A stretch of DNA of 64,000 bases, taken from NCBI GenBank assembly GCA_950097015.1, contig CATNEN010000005.1:930001-994000 (forward strand). The letters run 5' to 3'. Shown here one piece after another: positions 54,165 through 62,524 of this stretch. Below the pieces are notes generated by a model. That model was given only the letters and a program-made list of their open reading frames with translations. It did no database searches and was not told the origin of the DNA. Within the stretch, counting starts at the first letter, position 1. Each line of letters begins with the position of its first letter. The translations under genes and the position numbers were made by a program. This stretch comes from Macrostomum hystrix (taxonomy: Eukaryota > Platyhelminthes > Macrostomidae).

Positions 54165-54791
54165 ATGTCTGAAAAAATTAACTCTCTATATGAACCTAGT
54201 GCGCCTCCAAGCCAACCTAGTGCTCCTTACCAACCCCTTTACCCAACTTTCACTTGCAACTCGCAGCAATTCAGATTGGTGGAGATTCAAAAGATGCGAG
54301 CTGATATTGAACGGCAAATTGATCATAATACCAAGAAACTGAAGCGCTATAATAGAGAGTGCAAGGTCTTCGATTACCTTAATATGTTTCTTGGATCTGT
54401 ATCTGTTCTATCGGGATCAGCAGCTGCTGTTTCAACACTTCCTGTAATCACTGTACCAATCGCCATTCCACTCGGAGCTGCTGGTGCCACATGTGGTCTG
54501 ATTTCAGCAGTTACAGGAGCACTATCACGGAACAGACGACAAAAGCTAAAGCATCTACATGCGAAGCAAACAAATGAGAAATCAGTACAAAGCTCTATCA
54601 TCGGGTACATCTCAAAGGCGATTGAAGACAAGTTCATTTCAGAGGATGAGTTTAAAAACATTCAAGACCTCTATGAGCAACGAGTTAGGCTTAATCTAAA
54701 TACCATTGATGAAATGAGCCAGCTAAGAAATGATCTGGAGAATGTGTTCAAACAGCATGTGGCGAAAGCAGCGAAAATGAACAAGACCTAA
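54165..54791 (+). CDS. Polinton membrane-segment protein with two PSAP motifs
   Basis: 208 residues. The N-terminus carries PSAP at residues 11-14 and 18-21 within EPSAPPSQPSAPYQP. Residues about 72-120 are strongly hydrophobic and Gly/Ala-rich (LPVITVPIAIPLGAAGATCG), enough for one or two membrane passes. The C-terminal 80 residues are charged and helical. P(S/T)AP is the docking motif for the ESCRT protein TSG101 in many budding viruses. A membrane role is likely; use of ESCRT is inference. Confidence 0.75.
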   Translation: MSEKINSLYEPSAPPSQPSAPYQPLYPTFTCNSQQFRLVEIQKMRADIERQIDHNTKKLKRYNRECKVFDYLNMFLGSVSVLSGSAAAVSTLPVITVPIAIPLGAAGATCGLISAVTGALSRNRRQKLKHLHAKQTNEKSVQSSIIGYISKAIEDKFISEDEFKNIQDLYEQRVRLNLNTIDEMSQLRNDLENVFKQHVAKAAKMNKT

Positions 54792-54816
54792 CAGGACCTA
54801 ACGGGACCTAAAAAAA

Positions 54817-55227
54817 TTATTTTTTCAGCCCTAAAATGATTTCTTTGTAACTCTTTCGGGTGTGGGTCATTGCATACAAAACAGTCATACATAGCTCACC
54901 ACAAATATCACTGTTAATACCCTGGAGTATAAAATCTGAGCGGTATATTTTATGTCTCATTTTATGTCTCATATGAGTCATATAATTTCTCAGTTGTTCG
55001 GGTACAGCAGTTCCATAGCTATCAAAGTAATAGTACTTGTGTTTACGGTTCGGATCAATTACCCAACAAACCCAATGAGAACCTGGCTTTTCTGCAGGGT
55101 CAAAGTTCATGATTCCACATTCTTTTTCTAGTGGGGTTTCTGGCAGTGTATCCTTCATAAAGACGCCTCTGAAGTTTGGGATTTTTAATTGCTGAGCTAG
55201 CTCTTCTAAAAAAATATTGGTTGTCAT
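54817..55227 (-). CDS. PRO: Polinton adenain-like cysteine protease
   Basis: 136 residues from ATG at 55,227; an upstream in-frame TTG is not needed. Family C5 catalytic order is visible: His51 (SHWVCW), Asp69 (YYFDSYG), Gln102 (LQGINSD) and Cys109 (ICGEL), with the seven-residue Gln-Cys spacing seen in adenovirus protease. Such enzymes cut capsid and core precursors during maturation. The gene lies 30 bp downstream of POLB on the same strand. Complete. Confidence 0.92.
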   Translation of the reverse strand: MTTNIFLEELAQQLKIPNFRGVFMKDTLPETPLEKECGIMNFDPAEKPGSHWVCWVIDPNRKHKYYYFDSYGTAVPEQLRNYMTHMRHKMRHKIYRSDFILQGINSDICGELCMTVLYAMTHTRKSYKEIILGLKK

Positions 55228-55257
55228 TTTTTTACAAATTTTTTGTAACAAATTTTG

Positions 55258-58200
55258 TTACAAATTATTTAATCTATAGTGTCCAAATGGTAGGCTGTTA
55301 ATGTTGTCATCAAAGATATGTCGTTTGTTATCGGCACCTGAGAGGCCTATCTTCTTCTGTTGAATTGTGTGAATGTTGTGGTTCTTAGACTGCAGTTTCA
55401 TAAATTCATGAGTAGTACTTTTATTATTGATCAATGCGTCCTTGTATGAAGCTTCATGGAGATCGTTTTTAACAACATGTTTTGGGATTCCTTTTGATTT
55501 TTTAATGGTAGACTTACAACTTTTTACAAAATAGGACTTTGCCCTCAAACCGATAAACTCTGTAATGAGGGTGCCAGCCGTTTCATCCTTCATTTTTCCT
55601 ACAACTTTTTGATTTCCAGTGTCGCGTACTTGATCACCTTTCAAAGTCTTGAAGGACTCTGGATATTCGGATAGGTCATACAGATGTTTTTGATTCAACA
55701 TGTCCTGATAGACATCCTCAGTCTGTATGTTTAGAATTAGGGAGTCTGTGTCAGTATATAGAAGTTTCAGTTGTTCACCATATTGCCGCTTCATGTCATA
55801 GAAGAATTTATACATCAGACGCTTCGACTCATCGAGTACAGTCACACCTGTGAATATCGGCTTGCATAGGGTAACTTTAGTCTTATAGAACAGTATGGCA
55901 CCCAAGTAATCATTAAAGATATGAAGCTCTTTGAAAGTGGGCTTTGATAAACTTGTCTGAATAGTACCAGGCTCATAACAGGTAACGAGCTTCAGGTTCG
56001 TGCGGTTGCGTTCGTTTTCTAGGGTCTTGCCATAGACAGAGTTGTTTGCAAGCTTGAACAGGTCCTTGTCAAAGCTGTTTGTTGCTTTAGTTCTAAACTG
56101 GGTGTTTTTTTCTATGTATGGCTTCATCCACGCTTCTTCTGTGAATGCGAGAGCCCTGTGAACTTTCGTGACCCTACAGCCTAGGGAGATAAAATACCGC
56201 AACAGTTTGTAGTGGATTTTATAGCGTGTCTTGTTCATGAGATTTTGTGTTAACTTTTTCACACGCTCTTTTTCTTTTTCAGATAGCTGCCAGCTTCCAT
56301 CATTGTACTGGATTATCTTTGGACAGTTAATGTTCTCAGGGAAGGGGGCAAAGTCAGAGAAATCGTCGTGAAGTTCCCTTGGGATTTCAACATCAACTTC
56401 ATAGATCGCAGGTATTGAAAAGTCGAGTTTATAAGTATCTAGCCACCTAAAATCTCTAACAGGTAAATCTTGGCTCATAGCCCAACCATAGAGGTTGTTG
56501 GCATCCAGATAAATGATGTAGTTTGAAGGCTTTTCTTTATCATAGTCTTCTAGATACGGATTGTTCGCCTTTGCATGCCTATGGACACAAATTGAGATGC
56601 CCCCTCTCTTAGATGAATCTATAAAGTTGTACATGTCTATGTCTGTAAGCAGCTCGATGTACCAGTTGGGATTTTGATCCCATTTCATTTTAAGCAATGA
56701 TTCCCAACTGGTAGCAGGCAAAGACACATAATGAGCAGGGTCAAGACCATAAGCAGAGTACCAGGTCTTTCTAAAGGTTTCAAATACATCAGCTAGAAGA
56801 AAGACATCAGTCCAAAGGTAAAGCATGTGATAATCAAGAAAGTTTCGACAGTTAAAATGTTTGTAAACAGTCTGAGCATGCTCATAATCTTCATCAGAAA
56901 TCCCAGAGTTTGTTAGCTTTGAAAAGAACTTGTCCTTGGGTGGTAGTGGTTCTGCAAAGACGTGATTACATTCATAAGGGTAGACACCTTTCTTTCTAAG
57001 AAGCTTAAATGAATCTGGGGTTCTAGGATTGAGGGAATCTGCCAGCATCTTGGTATAAGTACATTGGTCATCGGTGAGATTTTTACTCAAAGCATCGAGA
57101 CTGGCGGCCAGAAACTGGAATGAATCTTTGATCTTAATCTTGCCTGAATCTCGCTTAATATCAATGCACTTGAACTTTTCTTTGTTCTCTGCGATGCAAT
57201 CTAGTTTAATGCCTGGTATCATACCCAGCTTCTCAACCAATAAGTGATAATCATATCCCCTTCCGTTATGGAAGAAAATGGTAAGGTCGCGGATGTTTTT
57301 CTGAAGTTTCAGATTACAGGTGTTATGAGCTGCCCCTCTAAATTTTCCTGTGAAGTGATCGTGGTCTCTGACTGTGTGGTTTTTGACGTCGCAGGGTGTT
57401 AATAGCTTTCGGCAAATGTGACAATGAGTTGCAGATCCGAAGTCGATTTCATCTTGATCGGACATAATTATTTGAACAGGCTGAATGGCAGCAACATTTT
57501 TCTGTAATTCCATCATCGAGTAAATGAATTGTTCAACACACTGGTCACCTAAGAAATAGTTTGAGCAAATAAAAGAGTCTCTTCCAATAAAGAGATACGC
57601 AACAGAATTTGGGACATGCTTATTGGTTTCAGGGTTTATAGTGCATTCAAAGTCAGCGTATACTATAAACGGGAGCTTCTCCATCTTGTGATAACTCTTA
57701 AATCTGAGATGCTTATCCGTTGGAAGTGTGCAGTTGGTTGGATGATCTTCACAGGTCAGTTCATGCTCTTTAAGTTTTTCATCACGATCGGGTCCACTAT
57801 AATGCTTCAGACAAAGACGGCAGATTGCTACCGATTCATGATGATTGTTCATTTGCTTGTGGAGGAGCCTGGAAAGATCTTTAATCCAAACGTAGTGGGC
57901 ATTTTCTCGCAAATCACCTATGATTAGAAGATCGACATCTATGCGACGCCTGCCTTCAGGATCTAGCGTGTTTTTACTGGCTCTGACTAACTGTACTTTT
58001 TCGCTCTTCTCATTCCATTCAAAGACTGTGATTCTGATTTTATTGTTAAATACTTCCTCTAGCTTTGGGATTTGATCGATTGCCAAGCCACCTCTATTGA
58101 AGGAAATTCCTTTAGCATGGCATTCTAAAAGTTTTGCGTCAAAATACATTTTATAATGAGAAGTTCTCTCTGGGTGGGCTCGATCTTTCTCATACAATAT

Positions 58201-59064
58201 TGCAGACCAAACTGCCCATAGTGCACAGCATTGGTCAGAATTTTGCACATTAATGCAAGCCTTTTTATCCGCTAACTTTTTCGGGAGCACAATATATGAT
58301 GAGGCTTTGAGAGGGTCATATTTCATGATCATTACCGTAGCTTTTTGAATGCCATTGACAACCCAACCTGATCCTCTGGAAGTAAAGGCGTCAATCTTTT
58401 TACTGATCTCTTGAAGAAATGGATCCTGTGTGTCAGTGGGAGTAAAGGGTAGAGCTTTAGTAGTCATGTAGTATTCAAGACGCTCAGTGGGTTTTGCAGG
58501 CATGTAAAATTCAATCTTGAATGATAACTGAAGCTTGAAGGTCTTACGTGACTTCAGTGTGTGATCAATTACTGATTGAATTCTGTCTTTGAAGTCGTAA
58601 ATGTCGGATTGGGAATTTGTGGTGTCTTCCTGGATTGTGTACTCAATATAATACTCTGTGAATTTTCTCTGTGCAAATTTAAGGTCTTCAGTTTGTAGCT
58701 CTACTTGTAGCTCTGCTTCAACCTGGTGGATTGTACGTTCTAGATCTTCTTGCTCTTGCTTATTCTGTGGGTATTTCAACACATTTTGACCTGTGAGTGT
58801 CTCATACTTATTGACTAAGCTGCGGCTCTTTTGTTGATGCTCAGCTGCAGGGTTCATCACGGGTGTGTACTGCTCTGAATGCAGAAGCTGATTAATAATT
58901 TCTTGCATCTTTGCATAGCTCCCGAGGTAGCCTGGATCTGTATTGAATTTCTGCCTGCAAAGCTCTTGCAAAACTTTACTTTTTTGTTGAAACGATTGAG
59001 CTTGAGGATAGTTATTTTGAAAGAAAGATTCGACAAATTTTTTTTCTGGAATTGCTTTAGGCAT
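55258..59064 (-). CDS. POLB: Polinton protein-primed DNA polymerase B
   Basis: 1,268 residues, one uninterrupted frame, ATG at 59,064. Exonuclease motifs: ExoI DFE at 471-473, ExoII HNGRGYDYH at 599-607, ExoIII YLWTD at 749-753. Polymerase motifs: A YLDANNLYGW at 852-861, B KLANNSVYG at 1004-1012, C YTDTDS at 1103-1108. All catalytic acidic residues are present. A CHIC...RDHDHFTGKFRGAAHNTCN block (548-584) resembles the endonuclease VII/HNH Cys-His fold and sits between ExoI and ExoII. A CRLC zinc-ribbon-like site is at 415-440. The first about 400 residues are an extension in which a terminal-protein function is possible. It would replicate the linear element from its TIR ends. Confidence 0.95.
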   Translation of the reverse strand: MPKAIPEKKFVESFFQNNYPQAQSFQQKSKVLQELCRQKFNTDPGYLGSYAKMQEIINQLLHSEQYTPVMNPAAEHQQKSRSLVNKYETLTGQNVLKYPQNKQEQEDLERTIHQVEAELQVELQTEDLKFAQRKFTEYYIEYTIQEDTTNSQSDIYDFKDRIQSVIDHTLKSRKTFKLQLSFKIEFYMPAKPTERLEYYMTTKALPFTPTDTQDPFLQEISKKIDAFTSRGSGWVVNGIQKATVMIMKYDPLKASSYIVLPKKLADKKACINVQNSDQCCALWAVWSAILYEKDRAHPERTSHYKMYFDAKLLECHAKGISFNRGGLAIDQIPKLEEVFNNKIRITVFEWNEKSEKVQLVRASKNTLDPEGRRRIDVDLLIIGDLRENAHYVWIKDLSRLLHKQMNNHHESVAICRLCLKHYSGPDRDEKLKEHELTCEDHPTNCTLPTDKHLRFKSYHKMEKLPFIVYADFECTINPETNKHVPNSVAYLFIGRDSFICSNYFLGDQCVEQFIYSMMELQKNVAAIQPVQIIMSDQDEIDFGSATHCHICRKLLTPCDVKNHTVRDHDHFTGKFRGAAHNTCNLKLQKNIRDLTIFFHNGRGYDYHLLVEKLGMIPGIKLDCIAENKEKFKCIDIKRDSGKIKIKDSFQFLAASLDALSKNLTDDQCTYTKMLADSLNPRTPDSFKLLRKKGVYPYECNHVFAEPLPPKDKFFSKLTNSGISDEDYEHAQTVYKHFNCRNFLDYHMLYLWTDVFLLADVFETFRKTWYSAYGLDPAHYVSLPATSWESLLKMKWDQNPNWYIELLTDIDMYNFIDSSKRGGISICVHRHAKANNPYLEDYDKEKPSNYIIYLDANNLYGWAMSQDLPVRDFRWLDTYKLDFSIPAIYEVDVEIPRELHDDFSDFAPFPENINCPKIIQYNDGSWQLSEKEKERVKKLTQNLMNKTRYKIHYKLLRYFISLGCRVTKVHRALAFTEEAWMKPYIEKNTQFRTKATNSFDKDLFKLANNSVYGKTLENERNRTNLKLVTCYEPGTIQTSLSKPTFKELHIFNDYLGAILFYKTKVTLCKPIFTGVTVLDESKRLMYKFFYDMKRQYGEQLKLLYTDTDSLILNIQTEDVYQDMLNQKHLYDLSEYPESFKTLKGDQVRDTGNQKVVGKMKDETAGTLITEFIGLRAKSYFVKSCKSTIKKSKGIPKHVVKNDLHEASYKDALINNKSTTHEFMKLQSKNHNIHTIQQKKIGLSGADNKRHIFDDNINSLPFGHYRLNNL

Positions 59065-59188
59065 TTTTAATGAAAATTTTATAAAAAAATTTTAGGGTGG
59101 TCACCCTCAAGTGAAGTGTAAAGTATGGCAAACTACTACCAACAGTGCTAAATATAGTTATGAGAGCAGATTCTGTTCTGTTCTGTTT

Positions 59189-59617
59189 TCACATCCGGAG
59201 TATTGTAAATCCTGCTTTGTGCAGTGTCATGATGGCTTTAACGATTTCTGATTTGCTGACTGATTCATCAGCTGATTCATCAGATTCACAACTACCCCCG
59301 ATTCTGACTCCTTTTTCTCTAGCGATTTTCTCCATCTCTTGTTGATGTGCTCTGTCATTGCCAGCCTTCACAGCTGATGCAACTCCGCCGGCTACACCTC
59401 CTGCAGCACCAAGAGCACCTGCGATGATGGGGATAAGAGTTAGCAAAGGAAGAATCCCACCTGTCTTCTCATCAGTGATATTGTGCGTTTGATTGTTACA
59501 ATGGATCATTTGCTGGATTGGATCTACTTTGACTTTGACACCTTTAATTGATACAACTCCTGGCTTCTTAGAGTCGATAATTCTGCTGATTTTATTCACG
59601 GTTCTGGTTTCAATCAT
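59189..59617 (-). CDS. Polinton small protein with hydrophobic segment, unassigned
   Basis: 142 residues, ATG at 59,617. Residues about 54-85 are hydrophobic and Gly/Ala-rich (LPLLTLIPIIAGALGAAGG), followed by an acidic Ser/Asp/Glu stretch (SCESDESADESVSKSE). One transmembrane or membrane-active helix is likely. It lies between POLB and INT on the same strand. No family recognised. Confidence 0.7.
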   Translation of the reverse strand: MIETRTVNKISRIIDSKKPGVVSIKGVKVKVDPIQQMIHCNNQTHNITDEKTGGILPLLTLIPIIAGALGAAGGVAGGVASAVKAGNDRAHQQEMEKIAREKGVRIGGSCESDESADESVSKSEIVKAIMTLHKAGFTILRM

Positions 59618-59634
59618 TTTATTTAAAAAAAAAT

Positions 59635-60624
59635 TTAATTTATTTCTGTGTCATGTGGAATCACTAGAAGCTCAGCCCTTGTGAATGATCGTGTGGGGGC
59701 TTTTGAATTAAAGTCTTGGGATAGAAAATAGTAATCGCCGGATGCTGATGTGAAATGCCTGTTTATCTTATGTACATCAAGACTAAAGTATGGGTCTGTT
59801 GCTCTTCTCTTTGTGTCCTTTTCTAGCTCTCCTGGTAAGTAAAGGAAGCGAACGAATTCAGAGTTAGTAAGAATTTCCGGAGAATAAACGCCAGGGAGCT
59901 TTGGATAGTTGAAATTGGCGATCGGATGTTTTGATTCAACTGTGTCTTGTTTGATGGCAGTATTTGGTTTCAGGTTTGTCATTCGAGATACTTCATTGTT
60001 CAGTTGACTTATTACTGCGGGGAGTCTTTCTGTCCACTTGGTATAGTATTGGCCACTTTTTAGTTTCAGCTCTTCAGCTGTCTGCTTTGTGAAAAGTCTC
60101 TTTGCTAGAGTTAGATTGAATCTTTCAACAAAAGCCTGGTCTCTATGGAGCTCAGTTCTTCCGTAGCGCATTTTCGTATTGTTCTTTTCCATAAGGGATT
60201 TGACTGCACCCATGAATTCTTTGCCAGGATCAGTCATAAAGGTTTGGGGGTATGTGAGCGGTGAGTTTTTGTAAATGTCTTGGAGAGCAGCTGCAACTGC
60301 TTCTGACTTCTTAGTCTTAAGCGGTCTCGCTTCCTTATATCTGGAGGCAATGTCTATAACTGTGAGCGCATACTTGTAGCCTGAGTCATTGGGGAGAAAC
60401 AGAAGATCTGCTTGGTGCGCTTCATTAGGTTTATAGATGTTAAAGTGAGGTCTTGTAAATTTAACAGGTGGGAAATAGACTTGGTAAACTGCTTGCTTAG
60501 AGAGCCATCTTTCAACTGTTTGTTTTGATTCATTACTTAGTTCCGTGAGTTTGGTGACTGCATTTTTTCCTACAAAGAATCCTTTGTCGCTGTAGTAGAG
60601 CTTTTGAAGTTTCTGATCTGCCAT
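59635..60624 (-). CDS. INT: Polinton retroviral-type integrase
   Basis: 329 residues. The rve core shows Asp73 (HQADLLFL), Asp132 (MTDPGKEF) and Glu167 (FVERFNL), a D,D-34-E triad. A short N-terminal region lacks a clear HHCC zinc finger. The C-terminal 90 residues (about 240-329) contain a beta-rich stretch (DPYFSLDVHKINRHF) in the place of the SH3/chromodomain-type module. It would join the element's AG/CT ends to target DNA, making the 6-bp duplication seen here. Complete. Confidence 0.93.
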   Translation of the reverse strand: MADQKLQKLYYSDKGFFVGKNAVTKLTELSNESKQTVERWLSKQAVYQVYFPPVKFTRPHFNIYKPNEAHQADLLFLPNDSGYKYALTVIDIASRYKEARPLKTKKSEAVAAALQDIYKNSPLTYPQTFMTDPGKEFMGAVKSLMEKNNTKMRYGRTELHRDQAFVERFNLTLAKRLFTKQTAEELKLKSGQYYTKWTERLPAVISQLNNEVSRMTNLKPNTAIKQDTVESKHPIANFNYPKLPGVYSPEILTNSEFVRFLYLPGELEKDTKRRATDPYFSLDVHKINRHFTSASGDYYFLSQDFNSKAPTRSFTRAELLVIPHDTEIN

Positions 60625-60650
60625 TATTTTTTATTTAATTTTTTATAAAA

Positions 60651-61094
60651 ATGATGCAACGCTCTGGTGGAAACTTAGACTCACATGGACTGGTAGAAAA
60701 GCTTCCTCATCCAAACAAAGGCTGGACAATTCCCGGCTACAAATATTGCGGGCCTTTGAATCCGCTTGAAATACAGCTAGATAAAAACAATAATCCAAAT
60801 CCTGGGCATGAGCCAGTGAACGAGCTAGACTCTGTCTGTATGTGGCATGATATTAAGTATAGGGATTTTCCAGAGGAGAAGACTCGCTGGGACAAAGAAA
60901 TGCTCAGAATGCTAGACAATATGGCGGCTTCAAGCGGGTGGAGGGAATCGATCGCTCGGAAACTAGTTAAAGCTGTTATTTTTGGTAAGACAAAGTTGGG
61001 GTTGGGGCTTGGTGGAATTGGCTTTATATTGCATGCTCCAAGTAAAGAACTGGGAAGACTGCTGAAAGAGCTGGGGGTTGAGAGCGCAGAGTGA
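60651..61094 (+). CDS. Polinton phospholipase A2-like protein (parvovirus VP1u type)
   Basis: 147 residues, divergent from INT with a 26-bp A/T gap. Calcium-loop motif YCGPLNP at residues 32-38, PVNELD at 55-60 and the catalytic pair HD at 66-67 (VCMWHDIKYR) match the order in parvovirus VP1 phospholipase A2 domains. A C-terminal Gly/Leu segment (LGLGLGGIGFILHA) could be membrane-active. In parvoviruses this domain helps particles escape endosomes; the same role here is inference. Related genes in other Polinton-like or adintovirus genomes are recalled, not checked. Confidence 0.75.
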   Translation: MMQRSGGNLDSHGLVEKLPHPNKGWTIPGYKYCGPLNPLEIQLDKNNNPNPGHEPVNELDSVCMWHDIKYRDFPEEKTRWDKEMLRMLDNMAASSGWRESIARKLVKAVIFGKTKLGLGLGGIGFILHAPSKELGRLLKELGVESAE

Positions 61095-61513
61095 TTCAAG
61101 CAAATTCAGCTCATTTCACCCGCGAACGTTCTTCGTCACGCACGATACTCCACTGTTGCGGCTGCTGATTTCATCATGTTGTAAGTTTATTTATTTATTT
61201 TTACTTCCTGATAATCCTGTGGTAAGAATTGAAATATATCTTTTTTTTAATTAAATCGTTCTTTTTAGTCCACAAAAAATTACGTTCTACTCAACTGACC
61301 TAGAAAAGCTCCACGGTCGCCTCGTTGAAGCAAATTGACGCAAATATTTGGACTGACCCAACAGTTCCGCAAGCCAATCAAATGCCAGAAGGTGCTCATG
61401 GTAACGTTGTTATTCCTGGGGCGGCAAATGTGGCAGCAGCTGGTGGAACCGAGGATATGCAGCAGGGTTAAAGACACAATACGCGCACGTATACCCAGTA
61501 AGTATAAATCTAT

Positions 61514-61785
61514 ATCAACCCTGGAAGAACTCTGCCTATACAATTTGCTGTACATGAAATGAGCAGGAGCTAGAAAATCAATATTATTCTGGATCCGAAT
61601 AATATCGATTTTGGATTGCGTGAGGGTCTACAATATCAACCCTGGAAGAACTCTGCCCTATGCAATTTGCTGTACCCGAAATGAGCACAAGGAAAATCAA
61701 TATTATTCTGGATCCGAATAATATCGATTTTGGATTGTGTGAGAGTCTACAATATCAACCCTGGAAGAACTCTGCCCGTGTGTAT
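61514..61785. repeat. About 118-bp tandem repeat, 2.3 copies, with a palindrome
   Basis: ATATCAACCCTGGAAGAACT recurs at about 61,514, 61,629 and 61,751. Each full unit contains ATATTATTC-TGGATCC-GAATAATAT, a near-perfect palindrome of 25 bp. Confidence 0.85.
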
Positions 61786-62000
61786 TATTGGCCCACCCAA
61801 TATGTGTGAATTGAAGGAAAAACCGTGTGTATTATTGGTCCCCCCAATATGTGTGAATTGAAGGAAAAACCGTGTGTATTATTGGCCCACCCAATATGTG
61901 TGAATTGAAGGAAAAACCGTGTGTATTATTGGCCCACCCAATATGTGTGAATTGAAGGATAAACCGTGTGTATTATTGGCCCACCCAATATGTGTGCTAC
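61782..62000. repeat. 47-bp minisatellite inside the Polinton
   Basis: About 4.5 units of 47 bp (GTGTGTATTATTGGCCCACC, then CAATATGTGTGAATTGAAGG). It is nearly uniform, unlike the flanking sequence. Confidence 0.9.
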
Positions 62001-62222
62001 GCTCTCTCCTCTGTGTCTCTCTTTTATAAAACTATAGCACTCTAATGTAAATACTACCACTAAACTTTTGCTGCAGATGCTGAAGCTTGCCAGCCTGCTG
62101 GTGCTGGAGACGGTCAAGCAGCGGCTGAAGACGATCCTTTGATACTCTTGTGAAACCAGTGACTCTTAACTGTTAAACTCTTACTCTTACTCTTAACTCT
62201 TAACTCTTAACTACTGACTCTT

Positions 62223-62524
62223 AAAGCGATTGCTGAAAGACTAAATATATCGCAGACATTGTAAAGGGTTTGAATATTCTAATCAGAAGTAATCTCAGTC
62301 TTGATTGGGTGTTTAAGGGAAAGCGAACGAATATTTTGTACAACATCTCAAACTCTGTTGCTGGAGGACAGATGCTGGTAGAGAAACCAAATCCAGTGAA
62401 AAGAGTTGTGCTAAGTAATAAGGAGATTCACGAGATTGTGCTGCAGTTTGAGACGGAAGATGGTGTTGGCGTTGATTTCAACGGTGAAGAGTTTGTATTG
62501 ACGTTGATCATTGAGAGAATGTAA
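62223..62524 (+). pseudogene. Internally deleted second copy of the minor capsid gene
   Basis: 62,247-62,524 duplicates the 3' 278 bp of the minor capsid gene because it lies in the TIR. Just outside, 62,225-62,246 (GCGATTGCTGAAAGACTAAA) matches codons 3-9 of the same gene's start. The two parts meet where about 510 bp of the intact gene are absent, with ATAT at the junction. The right side therefore once had a full copy that lost its middle. Confidence 0.75.

Larger units (their letters stand above)
61095..62246. other. Polinton right-side non-conserved region
   Basis: No intact Polinton gene. It holds traces of a spliced frame on the plus strand (ATGTT/GTAAGT at 61,175, acceptor TTTTTAG at 61,267, then a further CTGCAG acceptor at 62,076), two tandem-repeat blocks and a short copy of TIR sequence. 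See the linked observations. Confidence 0.6.
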
